From Planctomycetaceae bacterium (GTDB lineage: Bacteria > Planctomycetota > Planctomycetia > Gemmatales > Gemmataceae), in NCBI GenBank assembly GCA_013823135.1, contig PNLP01000025.1, forward strand, positions 27,342 to 91,341: a stretch of 64,000 bases of DNA. Reading direction: 5' to 3'. Shown here piece by piece: positions 45,325 through 53,655 of this stretch (position 1 is the first letter of the stretch; the number at the start of each line of letters is the position of its first letter). A program made the translations under genes and the position numbers. The notes under the pieces are model-generated. The model did no database searches and was not told where the DNA came from. It saw only the letters and a list, made by a program, of their open reading frames with translations.

Positions 45325-47193
45325 TCACCCCTTGATCTGCGAATACACCAGCACGCTGTACGGGCCAACGTTCAGGGTGGCGTGAGCCGGTAGGCCGTCG
45401 AAGTCGCCGGGTTCCGCAATCACGTCACCGGATGGGTAGCCCTTGAACTCAGGGCTGTAGCCTGTCCAGTCACTATTGAAATGCAACTTCCATGCCCCCG
45501 CTGCGGGAAATCCGAATGTGAATTTCTCCCGCGCGTTTCGATCGAAGTTCGCCATCACGACGACATCATCACCCGGGCCGCCATCCATCCAGCGTCGAAA
45601 CGCGATGATGTTGTTGGCGTCGTCCACACGGATGAGTTGGACGTGCTGCCCTGTTAGCCCCCGAGTTTGTCCACCACGGTTGAGGCGAAGTTTGATCAGG
45701 TCGCGGTACAGTCGCACAATTCCGCGGAATTCTTCCTGGTTGTCCCAGTCCACAGGAACGGTGTCGCGGAACCATTCGCCTTCGAGAAATTCTTGGCCCT
45801 GGAAGAGCATTGGAATTCCCGGCGATGTGAACACGAGTGCCGCCGCGAGGGTCGAACGTTTCTGCGCGAACCAGTTCTTCGGATCACCCGGTGCGATCTC
45901 GTGAACGACACGGGACTTGCCGTTGGACACCTCGTCGTGGCTTTCGGAGTAGATCACGCGTTGAAAAGCATCTCCGTTGTAGCGGTGCGAGATCGCCTGC
46001 GCCACGGCGACCATCGACCGGTTCTCGTCGTTCGCCGTGATCACAGCTTCGCGGAGCGGGTGAACGAACTGATCGTCCCACTGACTGCCATACCCCGCAC
46101 CGCCCTCGCTGGTCGATTTCGTAATCCAATCGTTGTGCTGGAGGTCTTCGGCGATGGTTATGGTGTTGGGGTGGTTCTCGCGAATCTCGCCATTGATCCA
46201 CTGGAGAAGCGTCCAGCCGTCGGGGAGGTTCGGCTCGCCATCAGCCCGGACGCTGCGAATGTAGAGCGTCATGTCCATCCGCAACCCATCGACGTGATAA
46301 TCCTCGATCCACATCATGGCGTTGTCGCGGATGAACTGGCGAACTTCAGGCCGGCCATAATCGGGGCGTGTCCCGCCCCACGGAGTCTCCTTACGCCAGT
46401 CCTGATAGAAGTAGATGCCGCCAGCGTCGTTCTCGCTCCAGCCATCGAATCGCCACAGGTCGAGATCACTCGGGCCGAAGTGGTTGTAGACCACATCAAG
46501 GATCACCGCGAACCCATTCTGGTGTGCCGCCCGCACGAACTCCTTGAACGCCTTCGGACCGCCATACGCGCTCTCGACGGCGAACATGTGTGCAGGATTA
46601 TAGCCCCACGAGCGGTCGCCTGCGAACTCCGCCACGGGCATCACCTGGATGCAGTTAATACCGAGCTTCTTCAGGTGATCGAATCGACGGACAATGCTGT
46701 CGAACTTTGCCGGCTCGGGGTTGTCGGGGTTCTCGTCGTTGAACGTCCCGACGTGCAGTTCGTAGATCACCCATTCGTTCCACGGCGGCGTTTTGGGGAT
46801 CTCCTCACCCCACTCGAAGACCGGATCGTGAACTACGCCGTTGCCGACAGAGTTCGTAACCTCACGGGCGTAGGGGTCGATCTTCGAGAGTTCGCCGATG
46901 GTGGTCTTGAGAATGTAGCGGTACTCGTCACCAACCTTGGCCCCGGCCACGTCGATATACCAGTAGCCGTCTTCGTTCTCGCGAGTCATCGCGTGCTTGG
47001 ATTTGTCCCAGTTGTTGAAGGTCCCGCTAACAGCCACGGTCTCGGCGTGTGGTGCCCATACACGGAACGCAACACCTTTGTCATGCGGAATCGCACCCAT
47101 TCCCTCGTGTGCGGCGGGTGCCGCAGACTTGCGACCACGGGGGATCATACCCAGCGCGTAGGGAATCCATTTGGAGGGCGAGAGCATCGGCAT
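45325..47193 (-). CDS. GH13 alpha-glucan branching enzyme/alpha-amylase
   Basis: A 622-residue enzyme acting on alpha-1,4/1,6-glucan. After a short N-terminus there is a CBM48-like module (about 38-130: FRVWAPHAETVAVSGTFNNW) and the catalytic TIM barrel with the full GH13 triad: Asp307 (GLRMDMT), Glu349 (IAEDLQ) and Asp420 (SHDEVSNG). A C-terminal beta domain ends VGPYSVLVYSQ. The CBM48 plus barrel layout suggests a glycogen branching or debranching-type enzyme, though GlgB is usually longer. An AGGAGG site precedes ATG 47193. It follows the BrkB-type gene by 35 bases, probably in one operon. Confidence 0.85.
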   Translation of the reverse strand: MPMLSPSKWIPYALGMIPRGRKSAAPAAHEGMGAIPHDKGVAFRVWAPHAETVAVSGTFNNWDKSKHAMTRENEDGYWYIDVAGAKVGDEYRYILKTTIGELSKIDPYAREVTNSVGNGVVHDPVFEWGEEIPKTPPWNEWVIYELHVGTFNDENPDNPEPAKFDSIVRRFDHLKKLGINCIQVMPVAEFAGDRSWGYNPAHMFAVESAYGGPKAFKEFVRAAHQNGFAVILDVVYNHFGPSDLDLWRFDGWSENDAGGIYFYQDWRKETPWGGTRPDYGRPEVRQFIRDNAMMWIEDYHVDGLRMDMTLYIRSVRADGEPNLPDGWTLLQWINGEIRENHPNTITIAEDLQHNDWITKSTSEGGAGYGSQWDDQFVHPLREAVITANDENRSMVAVAQAISHRYNGDAFQRVIYSESHDEVSNGKSRVVHEIAPGDPKNWFAQKRSTLAAALVFTSPGIPMLFQGQEFLEGEWFRDTVPVDWDNQEEFRGIVRLYRDLIKLRLNRGGQTRGLTGQHVQLIRVDDANNIIAFRRWMDGGPGDDVVVMANFDRNAREKFTFGFPAAGAWKLHFNSDWTGYSPEFKGYPSGDVIAEPGDFDGLPAHATLNVGPYSVLVYSQIKG

Positions 47194-47228
47194 GGTGTAA
47201 CCTCCTGGTGTTTGAGAACGGGACACAA

Positions 47229-48095
47229 TCATTCCGCTGTCTTGAGACCAAGACCCTGTCCGTGTCGCTGGGCATACACGAAAGTGAGTTCAGCTCCGAA
47301 CAACAATATCTGTGTCGAATAGTAGATCCACACAAGCAATATGACGAACGCACCCGCCGCACCGTAGGCAGAACCTACGGCTGTTGTTCCGAGATACATT
47401 CCGATCAGGTAGCGGCCCAGTCCGAACAACCCCGCGGTGACAGTAGCCCCGAGTCCGACATCGGACCACGCCAGGTCGATCTCGGGTAGCCACTTGAAAA
47501 TCATCGCGAATAACACTGTGGTCAAGCCAAGGCTAACCAGGAAGTTGAGCCCTCCGGCGAGCGTGGCCCATTGTGGCACCAAGCCGGAAACCCTCGCTTC
47601 CACCCCTGCCAGGATTGCACTGATCACGAGTGAAACGAACAACAAGAACGCGGTCCCCGCGACCAGCAAGAATGAGAGCAGGCGTTCGCGGACGAAACCC
47701 GAGATGCCACCTTGCGACTTCCGCCTGGGTATCTGCCAGATCGTGTTCAGCGCGCTCTGGAGTTCTGAGAATATTCCCGAGGCTCCGAAGAGGAGTACAA
47801 CGAATGCGACCATCGCGGCGACAATACTGTGCGACGACACCGCGCTTTTGGCCACCAGTTGCTCAACAGTGACTGCGGCCTCCTGTCCAATCGTGTCGCG
47901 AAGTTGCTCGACGATTTCCCCACGGGCAGCCTCTTGCCCAAAACCGAGTCCCACGATGGCAACCACGACCAGCAACAGTGGGGAAAGCGATAATGCAGAG
48001 TAGAACGCCAGCGCGGCACCAAGCCTTTGCCCTTTATCTTCCCAGAATTTCACGCCCGCGTCTCTCAGCAACTTACCCACATCGCGTACCTTCAT
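47229..48095 (-). CDS. YihY/BrkB-family membrane protein
   Basis: A 288-residue inner-membrane protein with about six helices. The family pattern is clear: RLGAALAFYSALSLSPLL near residue 24, LLFGASGIFSELQSALNTIW near 112, and the ending GAAGAFVILLVWIYYSTQILLFGAELTFVYA. BrkB was first linked to serum resistance in Bordetella, but the cellular function is not established; a role in lipid or envelope handling has been suggested. GGAGGA precedes ATG 48095. It leads the operon with the GH13 gene. Confidence 0.9.
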   Translation of the reverse strand: MKVRDVGKLLRDAGVKFWEDKGQRLGAALAFYSALSLSPLLLVVVAIVGLGFGQEAARGEIVEQLRDTIGQEAAVTVEQLVAKSAVSSHSIVAAMVAFVVLLFGASGIFSELQSALNTIWQIPRRKSQGGISGFVRERLLSFLLVAGTAFLLFVSLVISAILAGVEARVSGLVPQWATLAGGLNFLVSLGLTTVLFAMIFKWLPEIDLAWSDVGLGATVTAGLFGLGRYLIGMYLGTTAVGSAYGAAGAFVILLVWIYYSTQILLFGAELTFVYAQRHGQGLGLKTAE

Positions 48096-48155
48096 CACCG
48101 TTATCCTCCGATAAAGCCCGTGCGAATGCACGTCGCGTGCCGCGCATGAAATCAA

Positions 48156-48183
48156 GAAGCCCCAGGTTTTAACCCAGGGCTTC
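48156..48183 (-). terminator. Hairpin after the DUF1328 gene
   Basis: Arms GAAGCCC and GGGCTTC (48156-48183), extended by AGGTT/AACC, lie 39 bases past the DUF1328 stop and before the BrkB-type gene on the minus strand. A modest terminator that separates the two transcription units. Confidence 0.5.
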
Positions 48184-48221
48184 ATCGAATTTCCGACCGA
48201 GGCCGGAGAAGATCAGTGGTG

Positions 48222-48398
48222 TCATTCAAGAACGTCTCTTGTGCGTCGGCCTCCCAGAATCAGGGAAACAACGAACATTACCAGGAAGACGAAGAACAGG
48301 ATCTTGGCAGCTACGATTGAGGTTCCAGCGACATCGGTGAAACCAAACACTGCCGAGATCAGCGCGATCACCAGAAACATGACAGCCCAGCGAAGCAT
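48222..48398 (-). CDS. DUF1328 small membrane protein
   Basis: A 58-residue protein starting MLRWAVMFLVIALISAVFGF, with two hydrophobic helices separated by TDVAGTSIVAAKI and a short basic C-terminus (GGRRTRDVLE). This matches the DUF1328/YtjA family, which is common in stress-inducible loci. AGAGGA is well placed before the ATG. It is short and easily missed. Confidence 0.85.
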   Translation of the reverse strand: MLRWAVMFLVIALISAVFGFTDVAGTSIVAAKILFFVFLVMFVVSLILGGRRTRDVLE

Positions 48399-48789
48399 GG
48401 GAAATCCTCTGCGGTTGTGAAGCGAGATCGGAACCTGATGTATTTGAAAACTGCCGCGTGCGGCAGGCTTGTTCCAACCGTACCGGACCGAGAGAAGAGA
48501 ATTGCATTCGGCGTGCCAAACTGATTGAGTGACACCCGATTGTCACCAGACACGCGAGAAGAGTGAGCAAGTCATCGAATCGGGACGCGAGGAGGAGTAG
48601 ACCTGGCGATTCCCTAGAGTACGCCAGGCGATCACTCGCACGATTCCGCGCACTGGATTGCGCAGGTTCGTCGCATTCCCATGCCTCAGGCAACAGTGTG
48701 AAATTGATCTGCCAGACTTCCTGCGAGTTGCGATTCCATCGCCATGTCGTGAGGCGGTAGGATACGGAAACGCACATGGAGGCTACTCG
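48399..48789. other. Intergenic region without a recognisable gene
   Basis: This 391-base stretch lies between the divergent DUF1328 and transsulfuration genes. I see no credible reading frame, tRNA or repeat in it. It contains the DUF1328 ribosome-binding site at its left edge and a GGAGG site at 48778-48782, seven bases before the next gene. Both promoters presumably lie here. Confidence 0.6.
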
Positions 48790-49953
48790 ATGGACTCACA
48801 TTCCCCGCTCCCAGGCTTCAGCACCAGAGCCATCCACGCCGGCCAGGACGCGGACCCCACCACCGGCGCGACCGTCGTTCCGATTTATGCGACCAGCACC
48901 TACACTCAGGCCGCTCCAGGCGAGCACAAAGGCTACGAGTACAGCCGTAGCGGCAATCCCACCCGAACCGCTCTCGAAACGGCACTCGCTGCACTCGAAG
49001 AGGGCGAACGCGGGCTGGCATTCGCATCCGGCCTAGCGGCAACAACGGCCGTGTTCGCTGCCCTGCTCCGCCCCGGCGATGAAGTCGTCGCCTCCGCCGA
49101 TCTCTACGGCGGCACGTTTCGGCTGATCGACAAGGTGTTCAAGCCGTGGGGATTGACCGCACGCTACACCGACGACCCCAGCCCGGCCGGCTTTGAGGCG
49201 ATCATGACGCCGAGGACGAAGCTCGTGTGGATTGAGACACCAACGAACCCGCTGCTGCAAATTCTGGACATCGCGGCCATCGCGGGGGTTGCACACAAGC
49301 ACGGTGCGAGGCTCGCGGTCGATAACACCTTTGCCTCGCCTTACCTCCAGCAACCCCTCAAGCTCGGGGCGGATCTGGTCGTGCATAGCACCACGAAGTA
49401 TCTCGGGGGGCACTCGGATGTCGTCGGCGGGTGCATCGTCGGGCCGAAGGAGTTGATGGACCCGATCAAGTTCTACCAGAACGCGGCCGGTGGCGTGCCG
49501 GGACCATTCGACTCGTACCTTGTGCTGCGTGGGTTGAAGACGCTCGCGGTGCGGATGGATCGGCACTGTGGCAACGCGGTGTCACTCGCTGGCTGGCTGG
49601 CGAAGCATCCGGCAGTGGCAAAGGTGTACTATCCGGGCTTGTCCGATCACCCCGGGCACGCAATCGCGGCGAAGCAAATGCGTAACTTCGGCGGCATGAT
49701 CTCGCTCAAACTGAAGGACGGCATCCCAGCAGCGAGACAATTCATGACGCGAACGAAGCTGTTCAGCCTCGCGGAAAGTCTCGGTGGCGTGGAGTCGCTG
49801 GTGTGCCATCCCGCAACAATGACGCACGCGAGCATCCCAAAGGATGTGCGTGAAGCACGTGGCGTGGACGACGGCCTAGTTCGCCTCAGCGTCGGCATCG
49901 AAGATCTGGCCGATCTTCGCGCGGATTTGGAGCACGCTCTGACCGTTGAATAG
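48790..49953 (+). CDS. Cystathionine gamma-lyase/gamma-synthase-family enzyme
   Basis: A 387-residue PLP-dependent transsulfuration enzyme. It has the YEYSRSGNPTR phosphate-binding block (50-60), SGLAATTAV, the aspartate in AVDNTFASPYLQQPL and the PLP-binding Lys203 (HSTTKYLGGHSD). The C-terminal SLAESLGGVESLVCHPATMTHASIP region is typical of the Cys/Met metabolism family. Gamma-lyase, gamma-synthase and homocysteine-related members cannot be separated by eye. The nearby cystathionine beta-synthase favours reverse transsulfuration (homocysteine to cysteine). GGAGG precedes the ATG. Confidence 0.88.
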   Translation: MDSHSPLPGFSTRAIHAGQDADPTTGATVVPIYATSTYTQAAPGEHKGYEYSRSGNPTRTALETALAALEEGERGLAFASGLAATTAVFAALLRPGDEVVASADLYGGTFRLIDKVFKPWGLTARYTDDPSPAGFEAIMTPRTKLVWIETPTNPLLQILDIAAIAGVAHKHGARLAVDNTFASPYLQQPLKLGADLVVHSTTKYLGGHSDVVGGCIVGPKELMDPIKFYQNAAGGVPGPFDSYLVLRGLKTLAVRMDRHCGNAVSLAGWLAKHPAVAKVYYPGLSDHPGHAIAAKQMRNFGGMISLKLKDGIPAARQFMTRTKLFSLAESLGGVESLVCHPATMTHASIPKDVREARGVDDGLVRLSVGIEDLADLRADLEHALTVE

Positions 49954-49989
49954 GAACACGCCCATCAGGAACTCCCCACAGAGGTTGTC

Positions 49990-51510
49990 ATGAAGACATA
50001 TGTGTCCGCACTTCTCCTACTTTTCCCCGCAGTGGCCTCATCGCAACCGAAGGATGCTCCTGCCCCGCTCGCGATCACGGGCGTCACAATCATCGACGGA
50101 ACTGGAGCCGCACCGCAGGCCGATATGACCGTGCTCGTCGTGGGCGATCGCATCACTGAGATCGGGAAGACCGCTCGCGTTGTCATTCCCGAAGGGGCGC
50201 GTCAGATCAAGGCCGAGGGCAAGTTCCTCATCCCTGGCCTGTGGGATATGCACACGCATCTGGAAAAGGAGTTCTTGCCACAGTTCATCGCACACGGCGT
50301 CACAGGCGTGCGGCACATGTTCAGCCGACCGGGCGTGCCGGGCTTCCCATCCCCTCCAGTGCGGGACTGGATGAAAGAGATCGAAGCGGGTCGCATGGTC
50401 GGCCCACGAATCGTCGCCACCACCCGGATGCTCGATGGCTTGAACGGAACGTCACCCGTCATCCCCGGAAGTGCCCTGGCAGTGAAAACGCCCGAAGAAG
50501 GCCGTGCGGCAGTTGCACAGATTCAACGGGCCGGCGAGGACTTCATCAAGGTGTATCCGTTCCTGAAGCCCGACGTGTTTTTCGCGATTCTGGATGAAGC
50601 CAACCGCGGCCCGAACAAGATTCCCGTGAGCGGGCATGTGCCTCACGCAGTGAGTGCGGCTGATGCCTCGGATCGCGGACAGAAGTCGATGGAACACCTC
50701 TACGGCGTCGTTCTCGGATGCTCCAAGAATGAAGACCAATTGCGGAAGGAACTGATCGCGCTCATGGGCGCGGGAGCGATGGTGAAGGACACCCTCGATG
50801 CCGCCGCCGCATGGCGGGTTCAAGTGAAGGGGCTCGACACCTACGATGAGGCCAAGGCGGACGAACTCTTCATAAAGTTCGTCAAGAACGGCACCTGGCA
50901 GGTGCCGACGCTCGTGACGCGGCGGGTGTGGGCTTCACTCAACGACCCGAAGTTTACGGATGATCCGCGTAAGAAAACGCTCCTGCCTCGGATGCGGCTC
51001 GCCTGGATGGCCACCCAGGCAGAATCGACTGTGGTGGTTCGAATCTTCGGGGCTCAAGTGACCGTGAAGAACGTCGAGAAGCGGTTCCCGATCCTCGGCA
51101 TCTGGCTCAGTGATCGCGATGTGGAGCAACAGCGGTTACTGTTCGAAGGGCACCTCAGGCTGGTGAAGGCGATGCACAAGGCCGGCGTGAAGATCCTCGC
51201 GGGAACCGACACACCAGTGCCGTACTGCTTCCCTGGGTCGGGTGTGCACGACGAGCTGGAACTACTCGTGAAGGCGGGGCTAACCCCAGCGGAAGCACTT
51301 CAGACCGCGACTCGCCACCCGGCAGAGTATTTGGATCGCTTGAAGGATCTCGGCACTCTCGAACGCGGCAAACTCGCTGACATGGTTCTGTTGGACGCGA
51401 ACCCGCTCGACGACATTCGGAACGTTCGAAAGGTCCACGCTGTGATGCTGAACGGGCGGTTGTTCGAGAAAGAGGTACTTGCAAAGCTGACTGACGGAAG
51501 ACAACCATAG
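49990..51510 (+). CDS. Exported amidohydrolase-family protein
   Basis: A 506-residue metal-dependent hydrolase with a signal peptide (about 1-20). The amidohydrolase pattern is present: VTIIDGTGAAPQ, the HxH-type ligand pair in LWDMHTHLE, a Lys in FIKVYP that may be the carbamylated bridging lysine, a later SGHVPHAV and the Asp of ILAGTDTPVP, then the ending GxLERGKLADMVLLDANP. Related proteins are called imidazolonepropionase-like or prolidase-like. Substrate unknown. It is 36 bases downstream of the transsulfuration gene and probably co-transcribed. Confidence 0.85.
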   Translation: MKTYVSALLLLFPAVASSQPKDAPAPLAITGVTIIDGTGAAPQADMTVLVVGDRITEIGKTARVVIPEGARQIKAEGKFLIPGLWDMHTHLEKEFLPQFIAHGVTGVRHMFSRPGVPGFPSPPVRDWMKEIEAGRMVGPRIVATTRMLDGLNGTSPVIPGSALAVKTPEEGRAAVAQIQRAGEDFIKVYPFLKPDVFFAILDEANRGPNKIPVSGHVPHAVSAADASDRGQKSMEHLYGVVLGCSKNEDQLRKELIALMGAGAMVKDTLDAAAAWRVQVKGLDTYDEAKADELFIKFVKNGTWQVPTLVTRRVWASLNDPKFTDDPRKKTLLPRMRLAWMATQAESTVVVRIFGAQVTVKNVEKRFPILGIWLSDRDVEQQRLLFEGHLRLVKAMHKAGVKILAGTDTPVPYCFPGSGVHDELELLVKAGLTPAEALQTATRHPAEYLDRLKDLGTLERGKLADMVLLDANPLDDIRNVRKVHAVMLNGRLFEKEVLAKLTDGRQP

Positions 51511-51518
51511 CCCGATTT

Positions 51519-51585
51519 GGCGAGCGGGGAACGTGAGTCCCCTGATTCTTGCATCAGATCAGGGGACTCACGTCCCCCGCTCGCC
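51519..51585. repeat. GGCGAGCGGGG-type palindrome, copy 2
   Basis: Arms 51519-51546 and 51558-51585 are inverted repeats matching at 27 of 28 positions around an 11-base loop. The outer arm is shared with the element at 16444-16517. It lies between the convergent amidohydrolase and RidA-like genes and could terminate both. Confidence 0.85.
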
Positions 51586-51595
51586 ATGTTTCCAA

Positions 51596-52063
51596 TTACT
51601 TCTTGAGCTGGAAGATCGCCTCGACTTCGACACTCGTTCCCAGTGGCAACTGCCCCATGCCGAGGGCGGTGCGGGCATGGCGACCGGCTTCCGGGCCAAA
51701 CACTTCCTTCAGCAAGTTCGTCGCCCCATTGATCACGAGATGGCAATCCGTGAAGTCAGGGTCGGTGTTCACGTAACCCGTCACCCGAACCACCCGCTCG
51801 ATTCGGTCGAGTGATCCGAGCTTCGTGATGATCGCTCGCAGGATGTTCGCGGCACACAGCGCCGCAGCCTTCGTCGCGTCCTCGACCGAAACCTGTGACG
51901 GCACCTTCCCCTTGCTGGTCAGCACGCCCGCATCGTAAGGCACTTGCCCGGAAGCGTAGACCGTGTCGCCAAGGATCGACAGGAGGTCGATCACGGGGCC
52001 TTCCTTCGGCCCACGATCCAGCGGATACCCCGCGGCTTCGAGTTTCTTCTCGCGGTCACTCAT
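51596..52063 (-). CDS. RidA/YjgF-family protein
   Basis: A 155-residue member of the RidA superfamily, YjgF-endoribonuclease-like branch: VIDLLSILGDTVYASGQVPYD near 24-46, AANILRAI, RVVRVTGYVNTDPDF and the end GTSVEVEAIFQL. Canonical RidA deaminates reactive enamine/imine intermediates made by PLP enzymes, using an arginine (R105 type); the corresponding segment here is GRHARTALGM, with an Arg followed by Thr-Ala-Leu-Gly. Placed beside two PLP-dependent transsulfuration enzymes it could clear 2-aminoacrylate; that is inference. AGGAG lies upstream. Confidence 0.85.
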   Translation of the reverse strand: MSDREKKLEAAGYPLDRGPKEGPVIDLLSILGDTVYASGQVPYDAGVLTSKGKVPSQVSVEDATKAAALCAANILRAIITKLGSLDRIERVVRVTGYVNTDPDFTDCHLVINGATNLLKEVFGPEAGRHARTALGMGQLPLGTSVEVEAIFQLKK

Positions 52064-52098
52064 CGGTCATGTCTCCTGTTTGTTGTGTCACCACCAGC

Positions 52099-53448
52099 TT
52101 ACTTTACTCGGGTTTCGTCCCAGTAATGAATCAGGTCGATGCGGGTGACAATGTCCACAACCTTGCCTTCGCTCGTTGCCAGCACGCCGGTGTAACCCGC
52201 GAGTAGTAAGCGATAGGATTCGTCCAGGTGGGTGTGAACGTCCATCACCGGGAGCGGTCGGCCCATGACCTCGCTGATCGGAACCTGGTTCGGATCTTTC
52301 CCGTCGTGCAGAATGCGGGCCAGCGACACTTCCTGCACGCTCCCCACGGGTCGCCCGCCATCCATCACGGGAAGCTGCGAAATGCCCGTCGCTTCCATCA
52401 GGTGAATGGCTTGCTCGGCGGTCGCGTCTGGAGCAATGGTCACGAGTTTCCGTTCACCGCGTCGTTTCAGGAGATCGCCCACAGAATGCACTGTTGGCTC
52501 CGCGAAGCTCAGCTTGTTCGCCGACAGCCAATTGTCGTCGAAGAACTTGCTCAGGTAGTTGCGACCCGTGTCGCAGCCGAGCGCAACCACGAGGTGCCCT
52601 GGCCCGAGTCGTCGGGCATACCGCAGCGCCGCCGCGACGTTCGTGCCCGTGCTGCCACCAAGGAGCATCCCCTCGCGGCGAGCCAATTCCCGAGCCACGT
52701 GGAACGATTCGGCGTCGCTTACCCGCTCCCAATCGTCGACATACTCGCTGGTGAAGGTCTTCGGCACGAAGTCCTCGCCGATCCCTTCCACCTTCCACGG
52801 TTTGGGGGAACCGCCCGAGAGAACCGATCCCTCCGGGTCGGCACCCACGACCTTCACGTTCGGGTTGCGTTCCTTGAGGTACTTGCCAACGCCGCTCACG
52901 GTACCGCCCGTGCCGACACCCGCGACGAAGACCGTGATCTTCCCGCGTGTCTGTTCCCAGATTTCCGGGCCTGTGGTGCGGTAATGGCACTCGGGGTTGG
53001 CGAGGTTCGTGAACTGATTCGGTCGCCACGCTCCTGGTATCTCGCGCGAGAGGCGATCGGCAACGCCGTTGTAGCTCTCAGGTGAATCGGGCGCAACGGC
53101 GGTCTGCGTGATGACCACTTCCGCCCCGTATGCCTTGAGCAACGCGATCTTCTCGTTCGACATTTTGTCCGGCAGCACGAAGATGCAGCGATACCCCTTC
53201 ACAGCAGCAACCATCGCCAGCCCGACCCCGGTGTTTCCCGCTGTCGCTTCGATGATGGTGCCACCCGCCCGCAGCAGTCCCTTCTGTTCCGCCTCGGCGA
53301 TCATGGCCATCGCCACGCGATCTTTCACACTCCCGCCGGGGTTCTGCGACTCAACCTTGATCGCGACCTTCGCCTGAAGCCCACCGGTCAGGCGGTTCAG
53401 TTGAACGAGCGGCGTGTGGCCGACGGCGTCGAGAATCGTGTCGAGCAT
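52099..53448 (-). CDS. Cystathionine beta-synthase
   Basis: A 449-residue PLP enzyme condensing serine with homocysteine. The catalytic domain has HTPLVQLN, PLP-lysine Lys42 in GGSVKDR, EATAGNTGVGLA, the phosphate loop GVGTGGTVSGVGKYLKE and GGSTGTN. Two CBS (Bateman) domains follow at about 325-449, as in eukaryotic-type CBS; no haem-binding N-terminus is seen. Cysteine synthase is the alternative, but those lack CBS domains. GGAG precedes ATG 53448. It is followed 35 bases downstream by the RidA-like gene, suggesting an operon. Confidence 0.9.
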   Translation of the reverse strand: MLDTILDAVGHTPLVQLNRLTGGLQAKVAIKVESQNPGGSVKDRVAMAMIAEAEQKGLLRAGGTIIEATAGNTGVGLAMVAAVKGYRCIFVLPDKMSNEKIALLKAYGAEVVITQTAVAPDSPESYNGVADRLSREIPGAWRPNQFTNLANPECHYRTTGPEIWEQTRGKITVFVAGVGTGGTVSGVGKYLKERNPNVKVVGADPEGSVLSGGSPKPWKVEGIGEDFVPKTFTSEYVDDWERVSDAESFHVARELARREGMLLGGSTGTNVAAALRYARRLGPGHLVVALGCDTGRNYLSKFFDDNWLSANKLSFAEPTVHSVGDLLKRRGERKLVTIAPDATAEQAIHLMEATGISQLPVMDGGRPVGSVQEVSLARILHDGKDPNQVPISEVMGRPLPVMDVHTHLDESYRLLLAGYTGVLATSEGKVVDIVTRIDLIHYWDETRVK

Positions 53449-53655
53449 GGGAGGACTCCGGGAGAAAGGTGATGGTGTATTGTCCGCACGACGGGTGGCC
53501 TGGGGCAAGGCACGATCGATTGCACCCCTGAACCATTTCTCGGGCACCGGTTCAAGAATTCGGGAAAATGCACCAATTCTCTGCCCTGAATAGTGGCTTC
53601 ACGGCGTTCTGTCTCCTACGTCTCCTACAGAGGCTGAACCCTTCTCTGCCGACGC

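Noticed and set aside
45667..47322. A 551-residue plus-strand frame
   Set aside because: It is antisense to the GH13 gene, whose catalytic triad and ribosome-binding site are clear.
48226..48777. A 183-residue minus-strand frame
   Set aside because: It overlaps the DUF1328 gene in another frame and has no motif. The short DUF1328 gene explains the same DNA better.
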